A DNA stretch of 64,000 nt. It comes from Bradyrhizobium sp. 21 (GTDB taxonomy: Bacteria > Pseudomonadota > Alphaproteobacteria > Rhizobiales > Xanthobacteraceae). The translations under genes and the position numbers were made by a program. The stretch spans positions 158,378-222,377 of the forward strand of contig NZ_JADPJG010000019.1 of assembly GCF_023073335.1 (NCBI RefSeq), read 5' to 3'. The notes under the pieces are model-generated. The model had not been told where the DNA came from and did not search any database. It worked only from the letters and a program-made list of their open reading frames with translations. Positions 53,860-62,123 of this stretch are shown piece by piece. Every line of letters begins with the position of its first letter. Positions within the stretch are counted from its first letter, which is position 1.

Positions 53860-54900
53860 TCAGCCGCCGCCGTGCGCCGACGAAAAACCTTCGGCGCTGG
53901 TCCGGATGCGGTTGCGCCCGAGAACATAGATCGCGGTCGTGACGATCAGAAGTGCGAGGCCGAGCAGGATCGAGGTGAGGCCGATCGGGATCAGGGCCAG
54001 CGTCAGATTGCGCTCGGGGTTGATCAGCCAGTGATGGATCGAGGTCAGCACGAAGGCGAGCCCGACAAAGCCGACGCCGCCGCCCGCGAGCAGCAGCGCC
54101 CACATCCGGCGCAGCTGGCTGAGCCGCTCCCGCGCGATGTCGGTTCGCGGCGCGTGATGGCGCGCGACACGGCGGACGAGGCGGATGGCGAAGGCGATCG
54201 AGCTGAATCCGATCAGGAGGCTCGCGGCGCCCAGCCATATCCGCAAGCTGGGATCGAGATCGGGCATTTGCTGCAGGGTCAGCAGCGGGAAGTCGAAGGC
54301 CGAATGCAGCGCGAGCGGGCCCGCGAAGATCAGCAGGCGGCTGGAGAGGCGGGCCCAGTCGCGATGATGGCGGTTCGCGCCGAGCGCCGTGCCGGCGCGC
54401 GCGATCGTCAGATAAGCGCCGGCGATGATGCCGAGCGCCCCGTGGAATGGCACGGTCAGGACGCTGCGCAACGCGGCCAGTGAGCGCCACATCTCGGCAT
54501 GCTGGACCAGATAGGCGAGATTCTCGTAAGCGGCGAAGCCGAGGCCGACGGCGGCACCATAGACCACCGTGTCCATCGGGTTGGCGAAGGTTCGCCGCTT
54601 GGTCGAGGCGACCAGCACGATGGCGATCACCTTGACCGCTTCCTCCGGCAGCGCGACGCCAAAGACCGAATGCATGGCCAAGGCCGCCCAGGGATTATCG
54701 GGGGCCGCGACCATTTTGGCGAAGGGCGCGCGGGCGAGGCCCAGCAGCGAAATGCTGGCCGCGCCGAGCAGGAACGCGGTCCAGACCTGGGCCGGCGGTC
54801 CCGGGCGTTCCTCGGCGGCAATGACAAGCCACAACATCAGCAGCGCCGGCGCGATGGCGGCTGTTCCGATGACGGTGGGTAACGCTTCAATCAGGTACAT
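53860..54900 (-). CDS. PrsW-like intramembrane protease
   Basis: A 346-residue membrane protein with about nine hydrophobic segments. Family motifs are visible: the paired glutamates in LPEEAVK (about 85-90), NPMDTVVYGAAVGLGFAAYEN, FHGALGIIAGAY and the HSAFDF histidine. PrsW in Bacillus cleaves an anti-sigma factor. No anti-sigma gene is next to it. Confidence 0.88.
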   Translation of the reverse strand: MYLIEALPTVIGTAAIAPALLMLWLVIAAEERPGPPAQVWTAFLLGAASISLLGLARAPFAKMVAAPDNPWAALAMHSVFGVALPEEAVKVIAIVLVASTKRRTFANPMDTVVYGAAVGLGFAAYENLAYLVQHAEMWRSLAALRSVLTVPFHGALGIIAGAYLTIARAGTALGANRHHRDWARLSSRLLIFAGPLALHSAFDFPLLTLQQMPDLDPSLRIWLGAASLLIGFSSIAFAIRLVRRVARHHAPRTDIARERLSQLRRMWALLLAGGGVGFVGLAFVLTSIHHWLINPERNLTLALIPIGLTSILLGLALLIVTTAIYVLGRNRIRTSAEGFSSAHGGG

Positions 54901-55198
54901 CGGCGCCGAAAATAGGTTCCCTTGATCCGCTTATCTACATTTGCGGATGCGACCATGTGTCATGCACTTGCTGTCGCTTCGCTTAACACGCGTGACAGCC
55001 TGCGTTCAGCTGCGCCGCCCGGCAGTTCAGAATGCGAAGCGCAATCAATTGCATGACAGCACATGCTCGTCATCCATGACAACGATCGCGCGCCAGATGT
55101 CGCGGCGCGATTGGTGAGCCAGATCAACGAAATGCGCAGGTTTCTTCGATTCACGATGCACGTGTCTTCCCGGCAAGTCCAGAGCCGGGCCGGTCTGG
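54901..55198. other. Intergenic stretch, no gene seen
   Basis: Nearly 300 bases with no convincing frame on either strand. It should carry the promoter of the PrsW-like gene. No RNA gene or terminator recognised. Confidence 0.35.
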
Positions 55199-55351
55199 TC
55201 ACGGTTCGTCGTGCGTCCGCTGGGGTGCTGGCGCGATCCGCCGTGCCCGGGCCTGCTCAAGCTCCCAGAAGGCGCGCACGAGGCACATGCCCAGGCAGAA
55301 CACGATGAGCAGCAGCAGGAAGGCCTGGTCGACGGCGGGGATCTGTATCAT
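55199..55351 (-). CDS. 50-residue membrane protein
   Basis: A short frame reading MIQIPAVDQAFLLLLIVFCL: one membrane helix with a charged Arg-rich tail (ELEQARARR). The hydrophobic pattern and clear ATG-to-TGA frame suggest a real small gene, but there is no strong ribosome-binding site and no family match by eye. Confidence 0.45.
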   Translation of the reverse strand: MIQIPAVDQAFLLLLIVFCLGMCLVRAFWELEQARARRIAPAPQRTHDEP

Positions 55352-55476
55352 GGCGATAACAAAGCAACGCGCATGCCATGCGTTCCAGCAACGGCCCGCG
55401 CGGGGCGCAGCGGCGCATTACACAAAGCGCGGCTTGCGCAGGACGAATCGACCGCGGAGCTGGCTGTTTGCGGCCT

Positions 55477-55749
55477 TCAGTGGGTGGTGAACGGCGGCGC
55501 TGCGTCGGGCGCGACGTCGAAGGCGCCGAGATGGAATTCGTCGCCGATGGACTCGTCCGGCTCGGAATGGTGCGCCATCAGCGTGAAGGCGGCCTGCGGA
55601 TATTGCTTCCAGATATCGATATCGCCGGCGGTGATGGTGAGCCAGCCGAAGGTGTACATGTAGCGTCCGGGCTCGGTGACCCGGCCGACCCTGTCCCAGG
55701 TGATCTTATCAACCCTGATCTTATCAATTGTGAACTTGTCGACTGCCAT
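55477..55749 (-). CDS. Small conserved-looking protein, unknown
   Basis: A 90-residue soluble protein. The N-terminus has a repeating DK motif (VDKFTIDKIRVDKITWD), then RYMYTFGWLTITAGDIDIW. The ATG at 55749 was chosen over a 19-codon extension. No signal or membrane segment. Function unknown. Confidence 0.65.
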   Translation of the reverse strand: MAVDKFTIDKIRVDKITWDRVGRVTEPGRYMYTFGWLTITAGDIDIWKQYPQAAFTLMAHHSEPDESIGDEFHLGAFDVAPDAAPPFTTH

Positions 55750-55852
55750 TCGGTCCCCCGATCGCAAGCCTGCAAATGACGTCCGGCACGAAGCGCGGAC
55801 TTTCAAAAGCTGATCCCGGAATGGGGCTGCGATAGGGCGGCGAGGCGGAGGA

Positions 55853-56479
55853 TCAGGCCGATTGCAGCAAGGGCGTACGGACGATCAGCCGAACGAGGTC
55901 GTCCCGCGACTGCTTTTCGGCGAATTTCACCGCAAAGCCGTGGTCGAATTTGCGGATGACGCGCCCGACGCAGGCGCCGACCGCAAGCGGGGTTCCCATT
56001 GGCGGGTCGTATTCGCAGGATATCGCGACACCGGCCGTGGAGACGTCGATGATGAAGCAGGGATGGCTGCCGCCGTCGGCGAGCGTCAGGAAGGTGTGTG
56101 CGACCTGCGGAACGAAGCGCGCGTCATTCCGCAGCTCCTGGACGCTGGCGTCCTTTTGCTTCTTCTCGAGCCAGGTCAGCTTTTCCGACATCCAGGCCCG
56201 ACGGGCCCGCGTCATGTCGAGCTCCATCAGGAAGCCCGATTTCAGCGTCGCGCTGATGGTGCACTGGAATTCGCCGAAATCCTGGAAGTAGGAGGTCACG
56301 CGCTCGCCGACCTTGCCGACCACGGGCACGTCGACCATCATGCGGAACGGCGAGACGCGGCTGGTGCGGCAGGCGAAGGTTCGGAGCCTGCCCTCGCAAT
56401 CGTACCAGCGCGGCAGCGAGTAGCTGCCGCTCACGGTGACTTGCACTGCACGCTGCCTGAGGAAGTCTGCGACGGACAT
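55853..56479 (-). CDS. PilZ-domain protein
   Basis: A 208-residue protein ending in a PilZ-like domain (about 115-205), with conserved-looking RFVPQVAHTF and DVSTAGVAIS segments. PilZ domains usually bind cyclic di-GMP through RxxxR and DxSxxG; here DVSTAG is present but the first motif is weak (RFVPQ), so binding is uncertain. The ATG at 56479 was preferred to a TTG upstream. The first 100 residues look like a second, diverged PilZ-type barrel. Confidence 0.7.
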   Translation of the reverse strand: MSVADFLRQRAVQVTVSGSYSLPRWYDCEGRLRTFACRTSRVSPFRMMVDVPVVGKVGERVTSYFQDFGEFQCTISATLKSGFLMELDMTRARRAWMSEKLTWLEKKQKDASVQELRNDARFVPQVAHTFLTLADGGSHPCFIIDVSTAGVAISCEYDPPMGTPLAVGACVGRVIRKFDHGFAVKFAEKQSRDDLVRLIVRTPLLQSA

Positions 56480-56644
56480 GGGCGCCAATCGTGTTTCGGA
56501 ATATTTCCGTAAATCCACGGTAGCGATCAAAATCTAAGCAAATGATACCGGCACTCACGAGCAGGGGTAAATTTCCGGTTAATGCGCGGATCGGGGCGGG
56601 CGGCATAGCGCCGCGATTACGAGGCCCGTGATCTCACGATCGCG

Positions 56645-57301
56645 TCATCCGAGCTGCACCAGCAGAGCTAGCAGAGCCAGCGCGCCAAGGGCCAAGACGA
56701 GCTTGATCGTCGCGCAGGCCAGGCCGTCCGGTCTGCTCTGAAATCCGAACCACGGCAGTGCACGCCGCATCGCGCGCGTTGCGAAGGCTTCGACGATGGC
56801 GAGCAGAAGAGCGATACCGGCGATGAAGGACCATGATGCGTCCGGCAGCATCCATGCCGCGAGCCACGCCGGCACGGACGCTTTCAACGATGCCAGTAGC
56901 GCGAACCATCCGAACAGGAATGCGAAGCTCTTGATGATGTCGGGTCCGATCGTGTCGGGCTCGAAACGGATACCGATCTTTCCAAGCGCAAGTTCGATGC
57001 GCTCGCTATCGGTGAAGAACAGGAAGGCGCCGAAATAGAGCGGAACGCGCGACTGAAAGAGCAGCGCGATGATGCCGAACAGGACGGCGTAGCCGAAGGC
57101 ATCACCGAGAATGTTTCTGCCGGCCATATGCGACGGCTCCGACGCAGCAATGGCCCGAGGCAGCGATCTGGCGCGCGCCATGTGCTCGAGCATTCTTGCG
57201 CGCCGCTCCGGCGCATATGCTGCTGCACGCTGCATCCATGGCGGCGGCGCCAGCGAGGCAATTCCGGCCTGGTCGTCCGAGGGAGATTTACGCTGCGCCA
57301 T
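56645..57301 (-). CDS. Membrane protein, unknown
   Basis: A 218-residue protein. An Ala/Arg-rich soluble start (MAQRKSPSDDQAG) is followed by four or five membrane helices beginning near residue 65 (FGYAVLFGIIALLFQSRVPLYFG). The longer upstream frame runs through the tRNA gene and is not coding. No family recognised. Confidence 0.6.
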   Translation of the reverse strand: MAQRKSPSDDQAGIASLAPPPWMQRAAAYAPERRARMLEHMARARSLPRAIAASEPSHMAGRNILGDAFGYAVLFGIIALLFQSRVPLYFGAFLFFTDSERIELALGKIGIRFEPDTIGPDIIKSFAFLFGWFALLASLKASVPAWLAAWMLPDASWSFIAGIALLLAIVEAFATRAMRRALPWFGFQSRPDGLACATIKLVLALGALALLALLVQLG

Positions 57302-57402
57302 GGGGCCTGCATCCGGTTCCAACAGGACATTGGTCGGAGGCGGGGGGCAGGGAGGTTCATGGGGGACGGAGGTTTTTGCGCCCGCCGTCCATAGCCGGAT
57401 GA

Positions 57403-57477
57403 TGGCGCTCCCTAGCGGAATCGAACCGCTCTCTCCACCGTGAAAGGGTGGCGTCCTAACCGATAGACGAAGGGAGC
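57403..57477 (-). tRNA. tRNA-Glu (anticodon TTC)
   Basis: A full cloverleaf can be folded on the minus strand. The acceptor stem is GCTCCCT/AGGGAGC with discriminator G and an encoded CCA. The anticodon arm is CCACCCTTTCACGGTGG with TTC in the loop, and the T arm contains GGTTCGATTCC. It lies between a membrane-protein gene and a PilZ gene. tRNA genes are common insertion targets, but no integrase or att duplication is seen here. Confidence 0.97.
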
Positions 57478-57699
57478 AACGCAAGGCCTCGCCGCTTTCG
57501 CGGCACGGCCGCCGGCCGCCCGAACAGGGCCCGGGGGCTGCAGCGGGCGAACGTATAGTGGCCTTTGGCGCCGCGGGCAAGCCGTCCGGGAACGGGTTTT
57601 TAGGCCGGTGGACAAGCCGCCCACCGCGATCATTCGGAGGCGAATTCAACGGTTTCTTAGGGTTCCCGGGCTAGCGCTGGACGGGGAGAATTTCAGCCA

Positions 57700-57954
57700 A
57701 TGCCACAGCCCAAGAAGCGCGCGGCCCGCAAGTCGCTGTCGCAGCACGCCTGGATCACGCTGGAGGGCGGATTCGCGGCACGGCATTGCCTGGTCCAGGA
57801 CATCTCGAGCTCCGGCGCCAAGATCACGCTGGACGAGGATGCGAGCCAGCTTCCCGGCGTGATCCGGATGGCGTTCGCGCGCGATGCGCGGACTGGGCGG
57901 AGCTGCCAGGTGGTCTGGCGCCGCGGCAAATCGGCCGGCGTCAAGTTCATCTGA
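57700..57954 (+). CDS. PilZ-domain protein, single domain
   Basis: An 84-residue stand-alone PilZ protein. Basic KKRAARK begins it, followed by DISSSGAKI, which matches the DxSxxG motif of cyclic di-GMP binding. The R-rich start may supply the RxxxR arginines. The GGDEF protein at the window's left end could make its ligand. Confidence 0.85.
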   Translation: MPQPKKRAARKSLSQHAWITLEGGFAARHCLVQDISSSGAKITLDEDASQLPGVIRMAFARDARTGRSCQVVWRRGKSAGVKFI

Positions 57955-58011
57955 CCTCGGGCCAGGCGGCCCCGATGGCGCGCGGCGCCGGTCCGGGCTA
58001 GAACGGCCCGC

Positions 58012-58272
58012 ATGCGTGCGCTGCTCTTCATTCTCGTCTCGTTGCTGACGACGTCCGCCGCCGCGGCAGAGGCCCTGCGTCTTCCGCCGGCCGAGCGCCC
58101 GCAAGCCGCCAGGGCCTTGCCGGTGAAGGACTTGCCGCTGAAGGGCGCGGGCGGGACGGCGAAGGCTGGCTCCTGCGCCTCCTATGGCCGCGGCTTCTAC
58201 CTGGTCGAGGCGACCGGCACCTGCGTCAAGATCGGCGGCTCGATCAGCGTCGAGACCACGGTCAGGCGCTGA
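58012..58272 (+). CDS. Exported porin-head miniprotein
   Basis: An 86-residue protein with a signal peptide (LLFILVSLLTTSAAAA). The mature part ends in CASYGRGFYLVEATGTC and VKIGGSISVE, which resembles only the start of alphaproteobacterial Porin_2 proteins (C.YG.GF.YIPGTDTC.K.GG). The barrel is absent. The two cysteines probably pair. It may be a small gene in its own right; no remaining porin sequence follows. Confidence 0.65.
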   Translation: MRALLFILVSLLTTSAAAAEALRLPPAERPQAARALPVKDLPLKGAGGTAKAGSCASYGRGFYLVEATGTCVKIGGSISVETTVRR

Positions 58273-58276
58273 TATC

Positions 58277-58429
58277 ATGCGGCCCGAGATCATCGTCCCG
58301 TTCGTGATGTATTGCGCGCTACTGTGGTGGGTCGGACGTGGCCTGAGCTGGACCGCGCGGCTCGCCACCGCGGCCGTCACGCTGGTGCTGATCGTCTGCG
58401 TGCTGCTGGTCGAGCGCGGCTGGCCTTGA
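58277..58429 (+). CDS. 50-residue membrane protein
   Basis: A short frame four bases after the porin-head gene, with two hydrophobic stretches (IIVPFVMYCALLWWVG and TAAVTLVLIVCVLLVE). Close spacing suggests co-transcription. No family recognised. Confidence 0.5.
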   Translation: MRPEIIVPFVMYCALLWWVGRGLSWTARLATAAVTLVLIVCVLLVERGWP

Positions 58430-58548
58430 GAGGCCCAAACAAAAAAACGCGAAAACAACCCCATGCACAGTAGCCGCCGAGTCCCGCCGGCGCGCGCCTG
58501 AACGGGGATTCACCGAGACCACAGCGCAGCTTACGCCGCGCCAGCGGC

Positions 58549-59187
58549 TCACGACATCGGCGGTGCCACATGTTGCGCAAAACCGGGCCGTTGGCCGAGT
58601 TCGGCGAGCCAGCGCGTCAGATGCGGCTGCGCGGGCCGGGTGATGCCTTCGACGCCGAGCCAGCGCCGCGCATAGGCGCCGATGGCGATGTCGGCGAGCG
58701 TGAAATGATCGCCGTCCATGAAGCGTCGCGTAGCGAGCAGTCGGTCGGCGATCGCCCAGACCTCGGCGGCGGCATCGGCATCCCGCTGCACCTGGATCAT
58801 GTCGCGCTCGGCGGGCGCCGTGCGCACGATGCCCCAGAACACGGGACGGTCGACCGGCTGCACCATCGACAGCGTCCAGTCGAGCCAGCGGTCGACGCTG
58901 GCGCGCTGCCTCGGTGCTTCGGGATAGATCGGCGTGCCGCGCCCATGCGCGAGGCAGAGATAGCGCATGATCGAATTGGACTCCCACAGCACGAAGTCGC
59001 CCTCGACCAGCGTCGGGATCCGCGCATTGGGGTTCATCGCGAGATAGTCGGCCTCGCGGGTCTTGCCGAAGGCCATGCCGGCGTCGATGCGCTCATAGGA
59101 GAGGCCGAGCTCGGTGAGGCACCACAGCACCTTCTGCACGTTGACCGAATTGGCGCGGCCCCAGATCGTCAGCTTTTGCTCCGGCAC
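58549..59187 (-). CDS. Glutathione S-transferase
   Basis: A 212-residue GST. The thioredoxin-like half contains RANSVNVQKVLW and the cis-Pro motif ARIPTLVEGD, then LWESNSIMRYL; the helical half follows. The GTG start, preceded by GGGAGG, was chosen over an ATG six codons upstream. Substrate and class are unclear. Confidence 0.9.
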   Translation of the reverse strand: MPEQKLTIWGRANSVNVQKVLWCLTELGLSYERIDAGMAFGKTREADYLAMNPNARIPTLVEGDFVLWESNSIMRYLCLAHGRGTPIYPEAPRQRASVDRWLDWTLSMVQPVDRPVFWGIVRTAPAERDMIQVQRDADAAAEVWAIADRLLATRRFMDGDHFTLADIAIGAYARRWLGVEGITRPAQPHLTRWLAELGQRPGFAQHVAPPMS

Positions 59188-59288
59188 ATCGTCCTCCCGC
59201 GGCATTCTTTCCGCGGGTGATAGCGGAATTCGCCGTGGCGGGCGACGCGCGATTGCGCCGAGCCCCTTATGCAAAAAAGGTCCGCATG

Positions 59289-59316
59289 CAAAAAGCTCCG
59301 CACGAGGCGGAGCTTT
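59289..59316 (-). terminator. Rho-independent terminator
   Basis: Minus-strand stem AAAGCTCCGC/GCGGAGCTTT with a 5-base loop and a T run, about 40 bases after the stop of the 26-residue membrane peptide gene, between it and the GST gene. Confidence 0.85.
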
Positions 59317-59357
59317 CCGTAAGCAAACTGAGCCTTAAAGCAAAGCGAGCCTGATGA

Positions 59358-59438
59358 TCAGTGGCCGAAGAACAGCCACAGCAGAATGATCACCGGGATC
59401 GGCACGCCAACCATCCAGAGCAATAATCCTCGTCCCAT
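59358..59438 (-). CDS. 26-residue membrane peptide
   Basis: A very short frame, MGRGLLLWMVGVPIPVILLL and onward, forming one hydrophobic helix ending LFFGH. A strong ribosome-binding site, AGGAGGAGGATGCA, lies directly before the ATG and a terminator lies after it, so it is a compact gene. Similar tiny 'GVPIPVILLLWLF' proteins are widespread in Rhizobiales (from memory). Function unknown. Confidence 0.75.
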   Translation of the reverse strand: MGRGLLLWMVGVPIPVIILLWLFFGH

Positions 59439-59508
59439 TGCATCCTCCTCCTGTTGCATTGTCGAAGGGAGAACGCCCAAGAAGGAGGCTGGTTCCAGCG
59501 GAAAGGCC

Positions 59509-59961
59509 TTACCAATGGCCGGTGTTTGGCATCGACGACCACGGCTCCTGCGGCGCCTTCGGCTCGCCCTTCTGCAGGATCTCGATCGAGTGCAGATCCG
59601 GCGAACGGACGAAGGCCATGTTGCCGTCGCGTGGGGGACGGTTGATGGTGACGCCGGCCTTCATCAGCTTCTCGCAGGTGGCGTAGATGTCGTCGACCTC
59701 ATAGGCGAGATGGCCGAAGAAGCGGTCCTCGCCATAGGTCTCCTCGTCCCAATTCCAGGTCAGCTCGACCAGCGGCGCGCCGCGCGATTGCGGCTGCTTC
59801 TTCAGCGCCTCGAGATCATCCGACGAGCACAGGAACACCAGCGTAAAACGCCCCTTGTCGTTCTCGATCCGCCGCACCTCTTTCAGCCCCAGCGCATCCT
59901 GGTAAAACTTCAGCGCGACATCGAGATTGCGCACGCGCAGCATGGTGTGGAGGTATCGCAT
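59509..59961 (-). CDS. Glyoxalase/VOC family protein
   Basis: A 150-residue vicinal-oxygen-chelate protein with the two beta-alpha-beta-beta-beta halves. It begins MRYLHTMLRVRNLDVAL, where the His is a likely metal ligand; FGHLAYEVDDI and the SIEILQ glutamate supply others. The pattern fits lactoylglutathione lyase (GloA), which detoxifies methylglyoxal. The ATG follows AGGGAGCAACAACC. Confidence 0.88.
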   Translation of the reverse strand: MRYLHTMLRVRNLDVALKFYQDALGLKEVRRIENDKGRFTLVFLCSSDDLEALKKQPQSRGAPLVELTWNWDEETYGEDRFFGHLAYEVDDIYATCEKLMKAGVTINRPPRDGNMAFVRSPDLHSIEILQKGEPKAPQEPWSSMPNTGHW

Positions 59962-60061
59962 GGTTGTTGCTCCCTGGGATGGATGGAGGGTTTTGGTTTG
60001 GGCCGGGACGGCGGAGGTAGGAGATAGCAGTAAAATGGCAGGAGGGGCAGGGGGCGGCGGC

Positions 60062-60416
60062 AACTGCGCGTGAGCGGCGTCGCCAAGCGTGGGGTCCTAG
60101 CCATCGACGGCATGAGACTGGATGAGCCCAGCTGTCGCCGAACGTGCGTAATCGCTACGGCGGTTGTTCGATAAGAAGCGGTTGGATGCTGATGAGATTG
60201 CACACGTTCTTTTCGGACGAGCGTTGGGCGCCAGTGCTCTCAATTTCCGCAGCGTGGCGGAAGCGCGGAGGCCGGCAGGGTGGCAACAACGAATGCATTG
60301 ATGAACTGTCACCGTAAGCCCCGTTGGCGGGCGGCTGAGTGGTCGAGGATATTTTTTAACAACCGAATTCAATTTATGGTAGAATTAGCGGCATTTTCTA
60401 ACCAAGGACTTTGCTC
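60062..60416. other. Left edge of accessory stretch, degraded coding remnant
   Basis: No intact gene. One plus-strand frame from 60152 to 60303 reads DKKRLDADEIAHVLFGRALG, which looks like the C-terminal part of a lost protein. At 60306-60320 is CTGTCACCGTAAGCC, which recurs with one change at 61379-61393. Confidence 0.45.
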
Positions 60417-60800
60417 ATGAGCAATACCGTTGAGGCTCTGACAAAACTCTCAGAGGCGGTTGATCTTGCCCCGGGTCTTTTCGGCAGCCTTGCGACAATC
60501 GCTGTGGCCATAACCGGCGGAGCGTTCTGGTTCGGCAAGGTGCTCGAAGCCTCCGAAAAGAAAGCTCTGGTTGCCCAAAGTGCTTTTCTGACGCTTCAAC
60601 TTAATGAGACGAAAGAAAAGGCGGCGCGGACGACTCAGGATCTGGCGACGCTTAAAGCGCAAATCGAAGAGTTGAAGGCGAAAGATCCAGGAGTTGGCCG
60701 TCAATTGGATGCGTCCATCGAACGAGCTCAAACATCCAACAATTCAGTTACAGATACAATCTCGGCAGCTGCTAAATATGTCGTCGAAATATTCGGGTAA
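60417..60800 (+). CDS. Membrane-anchored coiled-coil protein, orphan
   Basis: A 127-residue protein with a hydrophobic segment near residues 20-40 (GSLATIAVAITGGAFWFG) and a Glu/Lys/Ala-rich coiled coil near 60-100. The ATG at 60417 was chosen. Composition is less GC-rich than the rest. It is followed at 60883 by another membrane protein. No domain recognised. Confidence 0.6.
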   Translation: MSNTVEALTKLSEAVDLAPGLFGSLATIAVAITGGAFWFGKVLEASEKKALVAQSAFLTLQLNETKEKAARTTQDLATLKAQIEELKAKDPGVGRQLDASIERAQTSNNSVTDTISAAAKYVVEIFG

Positions 60801-60882
60801 TGTCAATTATTCTCGCGCGCAGGGCCGGAGATGCTTACAAATTATTCCGAGAATGCGTCTTCGCTTTGAATGGAGTAAGATC

Positions 60883-61329
60883 GTGGCTTTAGTTGATGCA
60901 TACTATTGGTCGCAAATTGCACTTGCGGTCATTGCCGGCTTAGCGGCGTTTGGCGCGTATTACCAGATACAAACGTTCAAGCGGTTTGAACTGCTAAAGT
61001 TGTTAGAATCGCCGCACGTCAAGCTTGCTCGGCAGAGGCTCTTTCTCGCGGACAAGACGTTGCGTGGGGTAAAGTGGTGGAGCTTCAAAGACGAAGCGTT
61101 CGAAGAAGAGCTCGAACAGTCGGCAGCTATTGTCGCGGGCTCCTTCGATCTAGTCGGGATAGTCGCGAAGGGCAGCAATCGGCGCTTTTTTCGAAGCCAT
61201 TGGGGGCACAGCATACGCTGGACGCATGAAGCGCTTGAAGATTTTCTTGAGGAGCGCCGAAATCAGACTGGAGGAAATCCAAACGCGTTCGCTGGATACG
61301 AAACGCTTCACAAAGAAGTCGTCCTATAG
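60883..61329 (+). CDS. Membrane protein with cytosolic domain, orphan
   Basis: A 148-residue protein with one N-terminal helix (SQIALAVIAGLAAFGAYY) and a charged soluble part of about 115 residues, with EEELEQSAAIVAGSFDLVGI in the middle. The GTG start preceded by GGAG was chosen; an ATG ten codons upstream is an alternative. It resembles short DUF4760-type proteins in layout only. It lies 82 bases after the coiled-coil gene and may be co-expressed. Confidence 0.55.
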   Translation: MALVDAYYWSQIALAVIAGLAAFGAYYQIQTFKRFELLKLLESPHVKLARQRLFLADKTLRGVKWWSFKDEAFEEELEQSAAIVAGSFDLVGIVAKGSNRRFFRSHWGHSIRWTHEALEDFLEERRNQTGGNPNAFAGYETLHKEVVL

Positions 61330-61342
61330 AAGCAGCGCTGGA

Positions 61343-61391
61343 CTTACGGTGACAGTGCTGGACTGCACCAGTCCAGCACTGTCACTGTAAG
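61343..61391. repeat. Long perfect-arm inverted repeat
   Basis: Arms of 23 bases (61343-61365 and 61369-61391) match at 22 positions, with a 3-base centre. Both arms contain GGTGACAGTGCTGG or its complement. As RNA it would be a very stable hairpin. Its right end copies the 15-base motif at 60306-60320. Confidence 0.85.
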
Positions 61392-61394
61392 CCC

Positions 61395-61918
61395 TTGTCG
61401 GCAAGCATCTTCAGCGTCTTGGCGTTTTTCAAAAAGTTAAATCGGTTCGGAGTTGGTATTATTCCCGGCAAGATATTTCCTCACGAGAAAAGATCGCCGC
61501 CGCCAGCAAAAGCAGAGAGGCCCGATTTTGCCTGGATGATGGAAGAGTCGAAGCATCCCTCGGGGCTAATCAATGTCCCCGCTAAGACCATTTACGAAAT
61601 TTATAAATCATCCAGTGATTGGGAGTTCATTCTTAAGATCGACGCACTGCTCGAAGCGGCTGCCCGGAAAGTCGTTAAAGTCGCCTTCTCCGCAAACGAC
61701 AAGATGAATCCCGACAACATGAAGGATTTGTTGACACGCTGCCGATGAGAGGCCGCACGTCGCTCCTCAAACTTCTGGAAGCTACGGGGTGCGGTGAGGA
61801 GGAAAGCAGTTTGATCGATTGTGTACGTATCCTGCGCAACGGGTTTGCGCATGACATTACTCAAATGACCCTGCCGCTAATCGAGGTGATAAAGCAAGGA
61901 AAGACAAGAGTAACTTAA
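61395..61918 (+). pseudogene. HEPN-like gene split by frameshift
   Basis: A first frame (61395-61748, with likely internal start at 61536) ends LLTRCR-stop. A second, one frame over (61745-61918), continues MRGRTSLLKLLEATGCGEEE and contains RNGFAH, the R-N-xxx-H pattern of HEPN ribonuclease domains. Inserting one C near 61743 would join them as one protein. The long inverted repeat lies just upstream and may have displaced the original start. Confidence 0.5.
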
Positions 61919-62082
61919 TGAAAGGCCTTTCCTATATTCAGACATACAAAGAAGACGAACTGATAAAGATGTTCGAGAAGGACGGTTCGTTTCTGCGCTT
62001 CTGTATTCTCAGCGGCACACTAACCTTTATGATTTTGGCGTATCACGCAGTAATCAAAGAACCGGAAGAGGGTGTAGCCTAG
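61918..62082 (+). CDS. 54-residue membrane protein, overlaps HEPN-like frame
   Basis: A short frame starting inside the stop of the HEPN-like reading (TAATG overlap). It begins MKGLSYIQTYKEDELIKMFE and then has one hydrophobic helix (FCILSGTLTFMILAYHAVI). The overlap suggests it was translated with the HEPN-like gene. Confidence 0.45.
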   Translation: MKGLSYIQTYKEDELIKMFEKDGSFLRFCILSGTLTFMILAYHAVIKEPEEGVA

Positions 62083-62123
62083 GCCAGGGCTGTGCGTATG
62101 TGCCTTTCATTAGAACGTGCTGT

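Noticed and set aside
57403..57477. Genomic island attachment at tRNA-Glu
   Set aside because: No integrase gene and no repeated tRNA 3' end within the window; the accessory stretch begins about 2.6 kb away.
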